A stretch of DNA of 32,019 bases, taken from contig NZ_JAKRGC010000038.1 in the NCBI RefSeq assembly GCF_022347745.1, forward strand, positions 1 through 32,019, in the 5' to 3' direction. A model generated the notes under the pieces. That model did not search any database, was not told where the DNA came from, and worked only from the letters and a program-made list of their open reading frames with translations. Origin of the DNA: Streptomyces sp. OfavH-34-F. Lineage in GTDB: Bacteria > Actinomycetota > Actinomycetes > Streptomycetales > Streptomycetaceae. Shown piece after piece: positions 16,885 to 24,843 of this stretch; the stretch's first letter is position 1; every line of letters starts with the position of its first letter. A program made the position numbers and the translations under genes.

Positions 16885-16953
16885 ATGGAAGCGCACCGCG
16901 TGCGCCCCTCCATCCCTGCGTGTCCGTCGAAGTCGAAGAGGAGAACACCATGA
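16885..16953 (+). CDS. Possible 22-codon leader peptide overlapping the copZ start
   Basis: An ATG at 16885 opens a 22-codon frame (starting MEAHRVRPS and ending SKSKRRTP) that stops at the TGA 16951-16953, sharing ATGA with the copZ start. If TACAGT (16873-16878) is the -10 box, transcription would start at about 16884-16885, so the ATG would be leaderless. Translation would then run into the copZ ribosome site. It contains one Cys and a basic end. No homology is claimed; it may be chance. Confidence 0.3.
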   Translation: MEAHRVRPSIPACPSKSKRRTP

Positions 16954-17261
16954 CCGCCGAGACCCAGCTCCCCCAGGCCACCGGCTCCTGCTGCTCGCCG
17001 AGCGGGTCCTGCCACGGCGACGCGGCCACGGACGCCGCGCAGGCGGGCGGGGTCACCACCGTCTACCAGGTCACCGGCATGACCTGCGGTCACTGCGAGG
17101 GCGCCGTCTCCCAGGAGGTCTCCGCCATCGAGGGTGTCACCTCGGTGAAGGCCGTGGCGTCCACCGGGCTGGTGACGGTGGTCTCCGCGACCCCCTTGGA
17201 CGACGAGGCCGTACGCGCCGCCGTCGACGAGGCGGGTTACGAGCTGACCGGCCGCGCCTGA
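16950..17261 (+). CDS. copZ: Copper chaperone CopZ-like (heavy-metal-associated domain)
   Basis: 103 residues: a Cys/His-bearing N-terminal extension (GSCCSPSGSCHG, about 12-23) followed by one HMA domain (about 37-103) with the Cu(I) site MTCGHC. The domain has the usual beta-alpha-beta elements (VSAIEGVTSVKAV, AVRAAVDEAGYEL). It should carry Cu(I) in the cytosol and pass it to the ATPase encoded 123 bp downstream. The extra CC and C-x-H residues could bind a second copper and are more than a minimal chaperone needs. The ATG at 16950 is preferred over the GTG at 16920 because GAGGAG lies 7 nt before it. A CsoR operator lies 77 bp upstream. Confidence 0.92.
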   Translation: MTAETQLPQATGSCCSPSGSCHGDAATDAAQAGGVTTVYQVTGMTCGHCEGAVSQEVSAIEGVTSVKAVASTGLVTVVSATPLDDEAVRAAVDEAGYELTGRA

Positions 17262-17384
17262 CCCCCTGCGGGAGCCCCGCGCCCCGCTTCACACGCACCA
17301 CCCGCACCACCCTTCGCCGCCGGGCCGGCCCGACCAGCAGATACTGGTGGGGTACGGCCCGCACGGCGTTCCAGGAGCTCGGAC

Positions 17385-19874
17385 ATGCACAGCGCATCGG
17401 ACACCCCCAGCGCGACGGGGTCCGGCACCCCGACCGCGGAGCCCTCGCGGGCCGAGTTCATGATCGGCGGCATGACCTGCGCCTCGTGCGCGGCCCGCGT
17501 CGAGAAGAAGCTCAACCGGATGGACGGCGTCACCGCCACGGTGAACTACGCCACGGAGAAGGCCCGCGTCAGCTACGACGGGGCCGGCGTCTCCGTGGCC
17601 GACCTCATCGCCACGGTCGAGAAGACCGGCTACACGGCGAAACCGGTCAGCCGGCCGGGCGAGGACCGAGCCGCCACACCCCCGGCCCCGGACCCGACAC
17701 GTGCGCCCGCCCCGGACCCGGAGGCCGACCGGCCGTCGCGGCGACCGGAGGCGGAGGCGAAGGCGGAAGCGGAACCCGAAGCGGAGGCGGAGGCCCCACC
17801 CCGGCCGGACCGCAGCCGCTCCCCCGAACCCGACCGCAGCGCCGACGACCCCACCACCGACGACGACCGCGCCACCGACCCCGACCGTGGCGCCGACGAC
17901 GACCCCGTGCTCGCCTCCCTGCGGCAGCGCCTCATCGTCTCCGCCGTGCTCGCCGCCCCCGTCGTCGCCCTGGCGATGATTCCGGCACTGCAGTTCGACT
18001 ATTGGCAGTGGCTCTCGCTCACCCTGGCCGCGCCCGTCGTCGTCTGGGGCGGGCTGCCCTTCCACCGGGCCGCCTGGACCAATCTGCGGCACGGCGCGGC
18101 GACCATGGACACGCTCGTCTCCGTGGGCACCCTCGCCGCCTTCGGCTGGTCCCTGTGGGCGCTGTTCCTCGGGGACGCCGGGATGCCCGGCATGCGGCAC
18201 GGCTTCGATCTCACGGCCGGCCGGACGGACGGCTCCTCGACGATCTACCTGGAGGTCGCGGCCGGCGTTGTCACCTTCATCCTGCTGGGCCGCTATCTCG
18301 AAGCGAAGTCCAAGCGGAGGGCCGGGTCCGCGCTGCGCGCGCTGATGCACCTGGGCGCCAAGGACGTGGCGGTCCTGCGCGGCGGCGCCGAGGTCCGGGT
18401 GCCCGTCGGCCGGCTCGTCGTGGGCGACCGCTTCGTCGTCCGCCCCGGCGAGAAGATCGCCACGGACGGCACGGTCGTGGAGGGCTCGTCCGCCGTGGAC
18501 GCGTCCATGCTCACCGGCGAGTCCGTCCCCGTGGACGTGGGCGCCGGGGACCAGGTCGCCGGGGCGACCGTGAACGTCTCCGGCCGGCTCGTCGTGGAGG
18601 CGACCCGGGTCGGCTCGGACACCCAGCTCGCCCGGATGGCCCGGCTCGTCGAGGACGCCCAGAACGGCAAGGCCGAGGTGCAGCGGCTGGCCGACCGGAT
18701 CTCGGCGGTGTTCGTCCCCGTCGTCCTGCTGATCGCCCTCGCCACCCTGGTCGCCTGGCTGCTGGCCACGGACGACGTGACGGCGGCGTTCACGGCGGCG
18801 GTGGCCGTGCTGATCATCGCCTGCCCCTGCGCCCTGGGCCTGGCCACCCCGACCGCCCTCATGGTCGGCACCGGACGCGGCGCCCAACTCGGCATCCTCA
18901 TCAAGGGCCCCGAAGTCCTCGAATCCACCCGCCGCGTCGACACCATCGTCCTCGACAAGACCGGCACCGTCACCACCGGCCGCATGACCCTCCAGACCGT
19001 CCACACCACCCCCGGCACCACCGAGACCGACACCCTGCGCCTGGCCGGCGCCCTCGAACACGCCTCCGAACACCCCATCGCCCAGGCCGTCGCCACCGGC
19101 GCCGCCGAACGCACCGGCACCACCCTCCCCACCCCCGAGGACTTCACCAACGTCCCCGGACTCGGCGTCCAGGGCACCGTGGAGGGGCATCAGGTCCTCG
19201 TCGGGCGCCCCGGGATGCTCGCGGAGGCCGGCATGCCCCTGCCCGACCCCCTGGCCACCGCTGTCACGGACGCCGCCGCTCGCGGCCGGACGGCCGTCGC
19301 GGTCGCCTGGGACGGCGAGGCGCGCGCCGTCCTGGAGGTCGCCGACGCGGTGAAGGACACCAGCGCGCAAGCCGTCGCCGCGCTCCGGGATCTCGGCCTG
19401 AAACCGATCCTGCTGACGGGCGACAACCGCGCTGTGGCCGAGGCGGTCGCGGCGGAGGTCGGGATCGACGAGGTGCGCGCGGAGGTGCTGCCGGAGGAGA
19501 AGGCCCAGGTCATCCGGGATCTGCGGGAGCGGGGGCGGGTCGTCGCCATGGTCGGTGACGGGGTCAACGACGCGGCCGCGCTGGCCACCGCCGACCTCGG
19601 CCTGGCGATGGGCACCGGCACGGACGCCGCGATCGAGGCGAGCGACCTGACCCTGGTTCGTGGAGATCTCAAGGTGACCGCCGACGCCATCCGCCTCGCG
19701 CGACGCACCCTCACCACCATCAAGGGCAACCTCTGCTGGGCATTCGGCTACAACGTCGCCGCTCTACCCCTTGCGGCATTTGGGCTGCTCAACCCTATGA
19801 TTGCCGGAGCGGCGATGGCCTTCTCCTCGGTCTTCGTCGTGACGAACAGCCTGCGCCTGCGGTCCTTCACGTAA
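17385..19874 (+). CDS. copA: Copper-exporting P1B-1 type ATPase
   Basis: 829 residues. It pumps Cu(I) out across the membrane. The order is: one N-terminal HMA domain with M30-T-C-A-S-C35; a long acidic, Pro/Ala/Glu/Asp-rich linker (about 89-173); two extra helices and the P-type core; the actuator TGES; the membrane CPC (IIACPCALG); the phosphorylation site DKTGTVTTG; the nucleotide-site HP (ASEHPIAQA); and [18 protein letters not shown]. The last helices carry [10 protein letters not shown] and [16 protein letters not shown], which with CPC define the P1B-1 Cu(I) class. The ATG at 17385 has AGGAG 7 nt upstream. It is likely co-transcribed with copZ. The middle third of the gene has a different codon style from its flanks. 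Confidence 0.96.
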   Translation: MHSASDTPSATGSGTPTAEPSRAEFMIGGMTCASCAARVEKKLNRMDGVTATVNYATEKARVSYDGAGVSVADLIATVEKTGYTAKPVSRPGEDRAATPPAPDPTRAPAPDPEADRPSRRPEAEAKAEAEPEAEAEAPPRPDRSRSPEPDRSADDPTTDDDRATDPDRGADDDPVLASLRQRLIVSAVLAAPVVALAMIPALQFDYWQWLSLTLAAPVVVWGGLPFHRAAWTNLRHGAATMDTLVSVGTLAAFGWSLWALFLGDAGMPGMRHGFDLTAGRTDGSSTIYLEVAAGVVTFILLGRYLEAKSKRRAGSALRALMHLGAKDVAVLRGGAEVRVPVGRLVVGDRFVVRPGEKIATDGTVVEGSSAVDASMLTGESVPVDVGAGDQVAGATVNVSGRLVVEATRVGSDTQLARMARLVEDAQNGKAEVQRLADRISAVFVPVVLLIALATLVAWLLATDDVTAAFTAAVAVLIIACPCALGLATPTALMVGTGRGAQLGILIKGPEVLESTRRVDTIVLDKTGTVTTGRMTLQTVHTTPGTTETDTLRLAGALEHASEHPIAQAVATGAAERTGTTLPTPEDFTNVPGLGVQGTVEGHQVLVGRPGMLAEAGMPLPDPLATAVTDAAARGRTAVAVAWDGEARAVLEVADAVKDTSAQAVAALRDLGLKPILLTGDNRAVAEAVAAEVGIDEVRAEVLPEEKAQVIRDLRERGRVVAMVGDGVNDAAALATADLGLAMGTGTDAAIEASDLTLVRGDLKVTADAIRLARRTLTTIKGNLCWAFGYNVAALPLAAFGLLNPMIAGAAMAFSSVFVVTNSLRLRSFT
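17745..17801 (+). repeat. GCGGAG/GCGAAG-type repeat coding the Glu-Ala linker of copA
   Basis: Degenerate GCGGA(G/A) hexamers encode alternating Ala and Glu ([16 protein letters not shown], residues 122-137). The run sits in the linker between the HMA domain and the first helix. It probably grew by slippage and encodes a flexible or helical acidic spacer. Confidence 0.7.
18841..19178 (+). other. Segment of copA with distinct codon usage (possible recombination tract)
   Basis: From the CPC motif to just after [11 protein letters not shown] nearly every codon ends in C, and Glu is often GAA (for example GAA GTC CTC GAA TCC ACC CGC CGC GTC). At about 19180 the style changes abruptly to GTG GAG GGG CAT CAG. 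Flanking parts use many G-ending codons. The reading frame and motifs are intact throughout. Confidence 0.5.
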
Positions 19875-19946
19875 CGTCCACAATGAGATCCAGATCACAT
19901 CGGTTTCAGGGTAACCATTCGATGGGTTCGTAAGTCTTAGAGTGCG

Positions 19947-20039
19947 ATGCCAAGGATGTCTTGGGGGACGTCCGGCGGAGTGTCTTGGGGGACGCTCCGG
20001 GCTAGCGTGGGCCGGGGCACGTACACCGGGGAGCTTTGA
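19947..20039 (+). CDS. Possible 30-residue peptide with an internal SWGT repeat
   Basis: The ATG at 19947 opens 30 codons to a TGA at 20037-20039. The peptide has an eight-residue repeat (MSWGTSGG then VSWGTLRA) because the DNA repeat is 24 bp long, and it ends GRGTYTGEL. There is no ribosome site. TAGAGT at 19938-19943 is a possible -10 box, so a start at the second ATG (19956) may fit better. The frame may simply be a by-product of the repeats. Confidence 0.2.
   Translation: MPRMSWGTSGGVSWGTLRASVGRGTYTGEL
19957..19994. repeat. Direct repeat TGTCTTGGGGGACG, two copies 24 bp apart
   Basis: Identical 14-mers at 19957-19970 and 19981-19994. Each has TGTC/GACG ends that nearly mirror one another. 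A spacing of 24 bp is just over two helical turns, consistent with paired binding of a regulator. Confidence 0.7.
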
Positions 20040-20142
20040 GCGGCCCTCCCGTCGGTACGTACCCCGGCAGACCGCAGACGCAGTACGCAGGACCGAAGGC
20101 ACGACCCAGGAGCCACGGCTCCCACCGAACGCCCGGCCGGAT

Positions 20143-20202
20143 CCCGTGGGGGGAATCCGCTCCGGGACATGGGAAGCGCCTCGCTGTCGGCCCGTGGGGG
20201 GA
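20143..20202. repeat. Direct repeat CCCGTGGGGGGA, two copies 48 bp apart
   Basis: Identical 12-mers at 20143-20154 and 20191-20202, exactly 48 bp apart, twice the spacing of the TGTCTTGGGGGACG pair. The second copy is followed by TCGATG. Confidence 0.65.
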
Positions 20203-20412
20203 TCGATGGCGGGGCGCTTCTCGCTTGCGCGGGAGCGCTCCCGGCGCACGCCGGACCCGGCCCCGTACCACCGCACACCATCGCGCACACCCCGCCGTAC
20301 CGGACGGCCACGCACCGCGCCCCCGGCTCCGCGTCGCTCGGGGCGAGGCGCGGCAGGCGGGGGCGCGGGGGTCCGGCGTCAGTCAGGGCCGGGGTGAAGC
20401 GGGAGGGTTCGT

Positions 20413-21711
20413 TCAGCGGCCCTCGACCGGGACGAAGTCGCGCAGGACCTCGCCGGTGTAGATCTGGCGCGGGCGGCCGATGCGGGAACCCGGCTCCTTG
20501 ATCATCTCGTGCCACTGGGCGATCCAGCCGGGGAGGCGGCCGATCGCGAAGAGCACGGTGAACATCTCGGTCGGGAAGCCCATCGCGCGGTAGATGAGGC
20601 CCGTGTAGAAGTCCACGTTCGGGTAGAGGTTGCGCGAGACGAAGTACTCGTCGGAGAGCGCGTGCTCCTCCAGCTTGAGCGCGATGTCCAGCAGCTCGTC
20701 GGACTTGCCGAGCGCGGACAGCACGTCGTGGGCGGCGGCCTTGATGATCTTGGCGCGCGGGTCGAAGGACTTGTACACCCGGTGGCCGAAGCCCATCAGG
20801 CGGACGCCGTCCTCCTTGTTCTTCACCTTGCGGATGAAGGAGTCGACGTCGCCGCCGTTGGCCTGGATGCCTTCCAGCATCTCCAGGACGGACTGGTTGG
20901 CGCCGCCGTGCAGGGGGCCCCAGAGGGCGGAGATGCCGGCGGAGATCGAGGCGAACATGTTCGCCTGCGAGGAGCCGACCAGGCGCACGGTGGAGGTGGA
21001 GCAGTTCTGCTCGTGGTCCGCGTGCAGGATGAGGAGCTTGTCGAGCGCCGAGACGACGACCGGGTCCAGCTCGTACTCCTGGGCCGGCACCGAGAAGGTC
21101 ATGCGCAGGAAGTTCTCGACGTAGCCGAGGTCGTTGCGCGGGTAGACGAACGGGTGACCGATCGACTTCTTGTACGCGTACGCGGCGATGGTCGGGAGCT
21201 TGGCGAGCAGCCGGATCGTCGAGAGGTGGCGCTGCTCCTCGTCGAACGGGTTGTGGCTGTCCTGGTAGAACGTGGACAGCGCGCTGACGACCGAGGACAG
21301 CATGGCCATCGGGTGCGCGTCGCGCGGGAAGCCGTCGAAGAAGCGCTTGACGTCCTCGTGCAGCAGGGTGTGCTGGGTGATCTCGTTCTTGAAGGCCGAC
21401 AGCTCGTCGACCTTGGGAAGCTCGCCGTTGATCAGCGTGTAGGCGACCTCGAGGAACGTCGAGCGCTCGGCGAGCTGCTCGATGGGGTAGCCGCGGTAGC
21501 GCAGGATGCCCTGCTCGCCGTCGAGGTAGGTGATGGCCGATTTATAGGCAGCGGTGTTGCCGTATCCGCTGTCCAGCGTCACCAGGCCGGTGTTCGCCCG
21601 GAGCTTCCCGATGTCGAAGCCCTTGTCGCCGACGGTGCTGTCGATCACCGGGTAGGTGTACTCGCCATCGCCGTACCGCAGTACCACAGCGTTGTTGGTG
21701 TGCTCGCTCAC
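20413..21711 (-). CDS. gltA: Citrate synthase (type II, TCA cycle)
   Basis: 432 residues from the GTG at 21711. It condenses oxaloacetate and acetyl-CoA to citrate and CoA. Catalytic residues are visible: His in LLILHADHEQNCSTSTVR, His in WGPLHGGANQSV and Asp in VYKSFDPRAKIIK. The N-terminal region (VVLRYGDGEYTYPVIDSTVGD) is the small beta domain of hexameric, NADH-sensitive-type enzymes. An ATG further upstream (21765) is in frame, but the residues it adds are Arg-rich and not family-like. GAGGGA about 6 nt before the GTG supports the shorter start. It is a single gene, with recD2 130 bp upstream on the same strand. In S. coelicolor this gene is called citA. Confidence 0.97.
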   Translation of the reverse strand: MSEHTNNAVVLRYGDGEYTYPVIDSTVGDKGFDIGKLRANTGLVTLDSGYGNTAAYKSAITYLDGEQGILRYRGYPIEQLAERSTFLEVAYTLINGELPKVDELSAFKNEITQHTLLHEDVKRFFDGFPRDAHPMAMLSSVVSALSTFYQDSHNPFDEEQRHLSTIRLLAKLPTIAAYAYKKSIGHPFVYPRNDLGYVENFLRMTFSVPAQEYELDPVVVSALDKLLILHADHEQNCSTSTVRLVGSSQANMFASISAGISALWGPLHGGANQSVLEMLEGIQANGGDVDSFIRKVKNKEDGVRLMGFGHRVYKSFDPRAKIIKAAAHDVLSALGKSDELLDIALKLEEHALSDEYFVSRNLYPNVDFYTGLIYRAMGFPTEMFTVLFAIGRLPGWIAQWHEMIKEPGSRIGRPRQIYTGEVLRDFVPVEGR

Positions 21712-21786
21712 GTCATCCCTCACCGACGTAGTGCCTCTTCTTCGAGGTTCCCTGACTGTCTCCACCCTCCCCCATTTGGCTCAGGA

Positions 21787-21796
21787 GAGTGCACTC
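21787..21796. promoter_or_regulatory. Palindrome GAGTGCACTC in the gltA upstream region
   Basis: A perfect 10-bp palindrome, 76 bp upstream of the gltA GTG. It shares the CACT/AGTG core with the larger palindrome 22 bp further upstream, so both could be sites for one regulator of citrate synthase expression. Confidence 0.35.
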
Positions 21797-21817
21797 GGGG
21801 TCGTCCATTGGACCTAC

Positions 21818-21838
21818 TCGCGGCACTGAGTGCCGCGA
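21818..21838. promoter_or_regulatory. 21-bp perfect palindrome between recD2 and gltA
   Basis: Arms TCGCGGCACT (21818-21827) and AGTGCCGCGA (21829-21838) are exact complements around a single G. The structure begins 2 bp before the recD2 stop codon. It may be the recD2 terminator (a 9-bp stem with a 3-nt loop), although it lacks a T-run, or an operator for gltA. Confidence 0.6.
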
Positions 21839-21840
21839 AC

Positions 21841-24159
21841 TTAGCCATCCTGCCCCCTTGACTCCGGTTCCGGAAGACCTCCGTGATGTTTCCCACCGTT
21901 TTGATCGATCATTTTTACCGACGATCCTCCATCCAGGTCTCCGCGGAGCCGGTGATCCAGCGCCGTACAGCGTCTGCCTGCGGAAACCGTGCGGACCGCC
22001 TGACCGATCGCCTGCCGGGAACCGACCAGGACGACGAGCTTCTTGGCGCGGGTGACGGCGGTGTACAGGAGGTTGCGCTGGAGCATCATCCAGGCGCTCT
22101 TCGTCACCGGAATGACGACGGCGGGGTACTCACTGCCCTGCGAACGGTGGATCGTCATGGCGTACGCGTGGGACAGCTCGTCCAGCTCGTCGAAGTCGTA
22201 GTCGATCTCCTCGTCCTCGTCGGTAAGGACGGTCAGCCGCTGTTCGTCCAGGTCGAGGCCGGTGACGACGCCGACCGTGCCGTTGAAGACGCCGTTGGCG
22301 CCCTTGTCGTAGTTGTTGCGGATCTGGGTGACCTTGTCGCCCACCCGGAACACCCGGCCGCCGAACCGCTTCTCCGGCACCCCGGGGCGGCCGGGGGTGA
22401 TCGCCTGCTGGAGCAGCCCGTTGAGATGGCCGGCCCCGGCCGGGCCCCGGTGCATCGGCGCGAGGACCTGGACGTCCCGCCGCGCGTTCAGCCCGAACTT
22501 GGCCGGAATACGGCGGGCGGCGACGTCCACCGCGAGCACCCCGGCATCCTCCGTCTCCTCCTCCACGAACAGAAAGAAGTCACCGAGCCCTTGAGTGAGG
22601 GGCGGTACGCCGGAGTTGATGCGGTGCGCGTTGGTGACGACGCCCGACTGCTGGGCCTGGCGGAAAATGGTGGTCAACCGGACCGCCGGCACCGGGCCGC
22701 CGTCCGCCAGCAGGTCGCGCAGCACCTCGCCCGCCCCGACCGAGGGCAACTGGTCCACATCGCCGACGAGCAGCAGATGGGCACCGGGTGCCACCGCCTT
22801 GACCAGCTTGTTGGCGAGCAGCAGATCCAGCATCGACGCCTCGTCCACGACCACCAGATCGGCGTCCAGCGGCCGGTCCCGGTCGTACGCCGCGTCGCCG
22901 CCGGGTTTCAGTTCCAGGAGCCGGTGGACGGTGGACGCCTCGGCGCCGGTCAGCTCCGAGAGCCGCTTGGCCGCCCGGCCGGTGGGCGCGGCCAGCACCA
23001 CCTTGGCCTTCTTGGCCCGGGCCAGCTCCACGATGGACCGGACCGTGAACGACTTGCCGCAGCCGGGGCCGCCGGTCAGCACGGCGACCTTCCGGGTGAG
23101 CGCGAGCCGGACGGCGGCCTCCTGCTCGGGCGCCAGCGTGGCGCCGGTCCGGCCCGCGAGCCACCTCAGCGCCTTGTCCCAGTCCACGTCCGCGAAGTCC
23201 GGCATCCGCTCCTGCGAGGTCCGCAGCAGCCGGCGCACCTGGGCGGCGAGCGAGATCTCCGCCCGGTGGAACGGCACCAGGTACACCGCCGTGACCGGCT
23301 CGCCGCCCTCGGGCGAGGGCACCTTCTCGCGTACGACGCCCTCCGGTTCCTCCGCCAGCTCGGCCAGGCAGTCGATGACGAGGCCGGTGTCCACCTGGAG
23401 CAGCTTCACCGCGTCCGCGATCAGCCGCTCCTCGGGCAGGAAGCAGTGGCCCTGGTCGGTGGACTGCGACAGCGCGTACTGGAGGCCCGCCTTGACCCGT
23501 TCCGGGCTGTCGTGCGGGATGCCGACGGCCTGGGCGATCCGGTCGGCGGTCAGGAAGCCGATGCCCCAGACGTCGGCGGCCAGCCGGTAGGGCTGGTTCT
23601 TCACGACGGAGATCGAGGCGTCCTCGTACTTCTTGTAGATCCGCACGGCGATGGACGTCGAGACGCCGACGCCCTGGAGGAAGACCATGACCTCCTTGAT
23701 CGCCTTCTGTTCCTCCCAGGCGGCGGCGATCATCTTCGTCCGCTTGGGGCCGAGGCCGGGCACCTCGATCAGCCGCTTCGGCTCCCGCTCGATGACGTCC
23801 AGCGTGTCCACGCCGAAGTGGGTGGTGATCCGGTCGGCCATCACCGGTCCGATGCCCTTGATCAGGCCGGAGCCCAGGTAGCGGCGGATGCCCTGGATGG
23901 TGGCGGGCAGGATGGTCGTGTAGTTCTCCACGACGAACTGCTTGCCGTACTGCGCGTGGGAGCCCCAGCGCCCCTCCATCCGCAGCGACTCCCCCGGCTG
24001 CGCCCCGAGCAGCGCCCCCACCACGGTGAGCAGATCGCCGCCGCCCCGGCCGGTGTCGACGCGTGCGACGGTGTAGCCGTTCTCCTCGTTGGCGTACGTG
24101 ATCCGCTCCAGGACACCTTCCAATACGGCCAACTGGGGTGTGTGCGACGTGGAGGACAT
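21841..24159 (-). CDS. recD2: RecD2-type (RecD/TraA family) SF1 DNA helicase
   Basis: 772 residues. It is an ATP-dependent 5'-3' helicase of the RecD2 type that acts without RecBC. An N-terminal OB-like region (about 10-85) is followed by helix-hairpin-helix repeats (LIKGIGPVMADRI near 99, LIEVPGLGPKRTKMI near 130, WGIGFLTADRIA near 198). Then come the SF1 motor, Walker A LTGGPGCGKS (361-370), Walker B VVVDEASML (436-444), the LLLVGDVDQLPSVGAGEVL motif, and a C-terminal UvrD-like domain with AYAMTIHRSQGSEYP. There is no ribosome site at the ATG 24159; TAGCGT 6 nt before it points to a leaderless mRNA. Such enzymes act in repair and mismatch tolerance. Its stop lies 2 bp from a 21-bp palindrome. 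Confidence 0.94.
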   Translation of the reverse strand: MSSTSHTPQLAVLEGVLERITYANEENGYTVARVDTGRGGGDLLTVVGALLGAQPGESLRMEGRWGSHAQYGKQFVVENYTTILPATIQGIRRYLGSGLIKGIGPVMADRITTHFGVDTLDVIEREPKRLIEVPGLGPKRTKMIAAAWEEQKAIKEVMVFLQGVGVSTSIAVRIYKKYEDASISVVKNQPYRLAADVWGIGFLTADRIAQAVGIPHDSPERVKAGLQYALSQSTDQGHCFLPEERLIADAVKLLQVDTGLVIDCLAELAEEPEGVVREKVPSPEGGEPVTAVYLVPFHRAEISLAAQVRRLLRTSQERMPDFADVDWDKALRWLAGRTGATLAPEQEAAVRLALTRKVAVLTGGPGCGKSFTVRSIVELARAKKAKVVLAAPTGRAAKRLSELTGAEASTVHRLLELKPGGDAAYDRDRPLDADLVVVDEASMLDLLLANKLVKAVAPGAHLLLVGDVDQLPSVGAGEVLRDLLADGGPVPAVRLTTIFRQAQQSGVVTNAHRINSGVPPLTQGLGDFFLFVEEETEDAGVLAVDVAARRIPAKFGLNARRDVQVLAPMHRGPAGAGHLNGLLQQAITPGRPGVPEKRFGGRVFRVGDKVTQIRNNYDKGANGVFNGTVGVVTGLDLDEQRLTVLTDEDEEIDYDFDELDELSHAYAMTIHRSQGSEYPAVVIPVTKSAWMMLQRNLLYTAVTRAKKLVVLVGSRQAIGQAVRTVSAGRRCTALDHRLRGDLDGGSSVKMIDQNGGKHHGGLPEPESRGQDG

Positions 24160-24165
24160 GACGCG

Positions 24166-24171
24166 ACGCTA
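24166..24171 (-). promoter_or_regulatory. -10 box for a leaderless recD2 transcript
   Basis: On the minus strand TAGCGT is followed by CGCGTC and then the ATG at 24159. This is the same spacing as TAGGGT before the ABC fusion and close to that of TACCGT before the GNAT gene. No -35 was recognised. Confidence 0.45.
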
Positions 24172-24271
24172 CCGGGTGGCTCGGACAGCCCCGCCCGAGC
24201 GGAGCGGTGTCGTCCGGTAACGGTGCGGTTGTACGGTGAGCGTTTCGTCAGGCTGGTGAAAGGTGTCGCGC

Positions 24272-24781
24272 GTGTCCAGGTCCCGTGCGTTGTCCCTGTC
24301 CCTCGTGGCGCTCGCCGCCGTGTTCGCCCTGGGCGGCTGTTCGTCGGACGACGGCGGGGAGAAGTCCGACGGCGCGGGGGCCAAGGAGACGAAGTCCGCG
24401 GACGCCGGCAGCAGTGGCAAGGGCGGGGCGGAGCTGACCTACCGGGGCGGGGCGAGCGGGAAGTTGAGCATCGGCGACGTCAGCTGTGCCACGCTCGGCG
24501 GGAAGCTCACCGCCATCACCGCACCGGCCGACATGAGCGGCGACACCCCGGCGAAGCCCTCGTTCACCGCCGCCGTGAGCGGCGACGAGGCGATGGTCAC
24601 GCTCACCACGAAGGACGGCACGAGCTATCTGCACCCCGCCGCGCCCGGCATCACCGGCCGCGAGAGCGGCGACACCTGGGTGGTCACCGTGTCCGGGGTG
24701 GAGCTGAAGCCGACCGATCCGAGCGGTGAGGCGATCACCGTGGACGGCACGATCACCTGCGGCAGCGTCGCCGGCATCTAG
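24272..24781 (+). CDS. LpqH-like secreted lipoprotein
   Basis: 169 residues from the GTG at 24272. This start is chosen because AAAGG lies 8 nt upstream; a GTG at 24263 would overlap that site. The lipoprotein signal (LSLSLVALAAVFALGGC) puts the lipidated Cys at 23. A Ser/Gly/Asp/Lys-rich tether follows (to about 55), then a compact beta domain. That domain has a Cys pair placed like that of mycobacterial LpqH (19-kDa antigen): VSCATLGG near its start and GTITCGSV at the end. The resemblance is by pattern only. It should sit on the outer face of the membrane. It is monocistronic, with hairpins at 24811 and 24844 downstream. Confidence 0.85.
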   Translation: MSRSRALSLSLVALAAVFALGGCSSDDGGEKSDGAGAKETKSADAGSSGKGGAELTYRGGASGKLSIGDVSCATLGGKLTAITAPADMSGDTPAKPSFTAAVSGDEAMVTLTTKDGTSYLHPAAPGITGRESGDTWVVTVSGVELKPTDPSGEAITVDGTITCGSVAGI

Positions 24782-24810
24782 GACGTGCACTGACGAGAAG
24801 CCCCGCCCAC

Positions 24811-24828
24811 GGCGGCCGGGGCGCCGCC
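24811..24828 (+). terminator. Short hairpin after the lipoprotein gene
   Basis: GGCGGC (24811-24816) and GCCGCC (24823-24828) pair around a 6-nt loop, 30 bp after the lipoprotein stop. It probably assists the much stronger hairpin at 24844. Confidence 0.45.
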
Positions 24829-24843
24829 TCGGCAGACGCCGCC

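Larger units (their letters stand above)
19875..20412. other. 538-bp interval between copA and gltA, repeat-rich, no convincing gene
   Basis: This is the longest stretch without a supported gene. It starts with an AT-richer segment (19875-19945) containing AACCAT-TCG-ATGGGTT. Then come two TGTCTTGGGGGACG direct repeats, a GGAGCC-AC-GGCTCC palindrome (20109-20122), two CCCGTGGGGGGA direct repeats and the perfect 14-bp palindrome CGGGAGCGCTCCCG (20230-20243). Open frames exist, but they are Arg/Pro-rich and lack domain features. The first 330 bp look like a regulated upstream region; no gene follows it on the plus strand. The citrate synthase gene ends at 20413 from the other side without a clear hairpin. 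Confidence 0.6.

Noticed and set aside
16628..16949. The LacI repressor at 28168 also controlling the iol operon
   Set aside because: No AAGCGCTT-type site is present upstream of iolC; the clusters are about 10 kb apart with unrelated core genes between them.
16920..17261. GTG at 16920 as the copZ start
   Set aside because: The ATG at 16950 has a strong GAGGAG at correct spacing; the extra ten residues are not family-like.
17341..17355. Second CsoR site before copA (ATACTGGTGGGGTAC)
   Set aside because: Only one half-site matches and the spacing differs from the perfect site at 16857; copA is probably transcribed from the copZ promoter.
20206..20397. 63-codon frame after the second CCCGTGGGGGGA repeat
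   Set aside because: Composition is Arg/Pro/Gly-rich without domain features or ribosome site; it is compatible with random GC-rich sequence.
20413..21765. ATG at 21765 as the citrate synthase start
   Set aside because: The added 18 residues are Arg-rich and not family-like; the GTG at 21711 has a ribosome site and matches the known N-terminus of actinobacterial enzymes.
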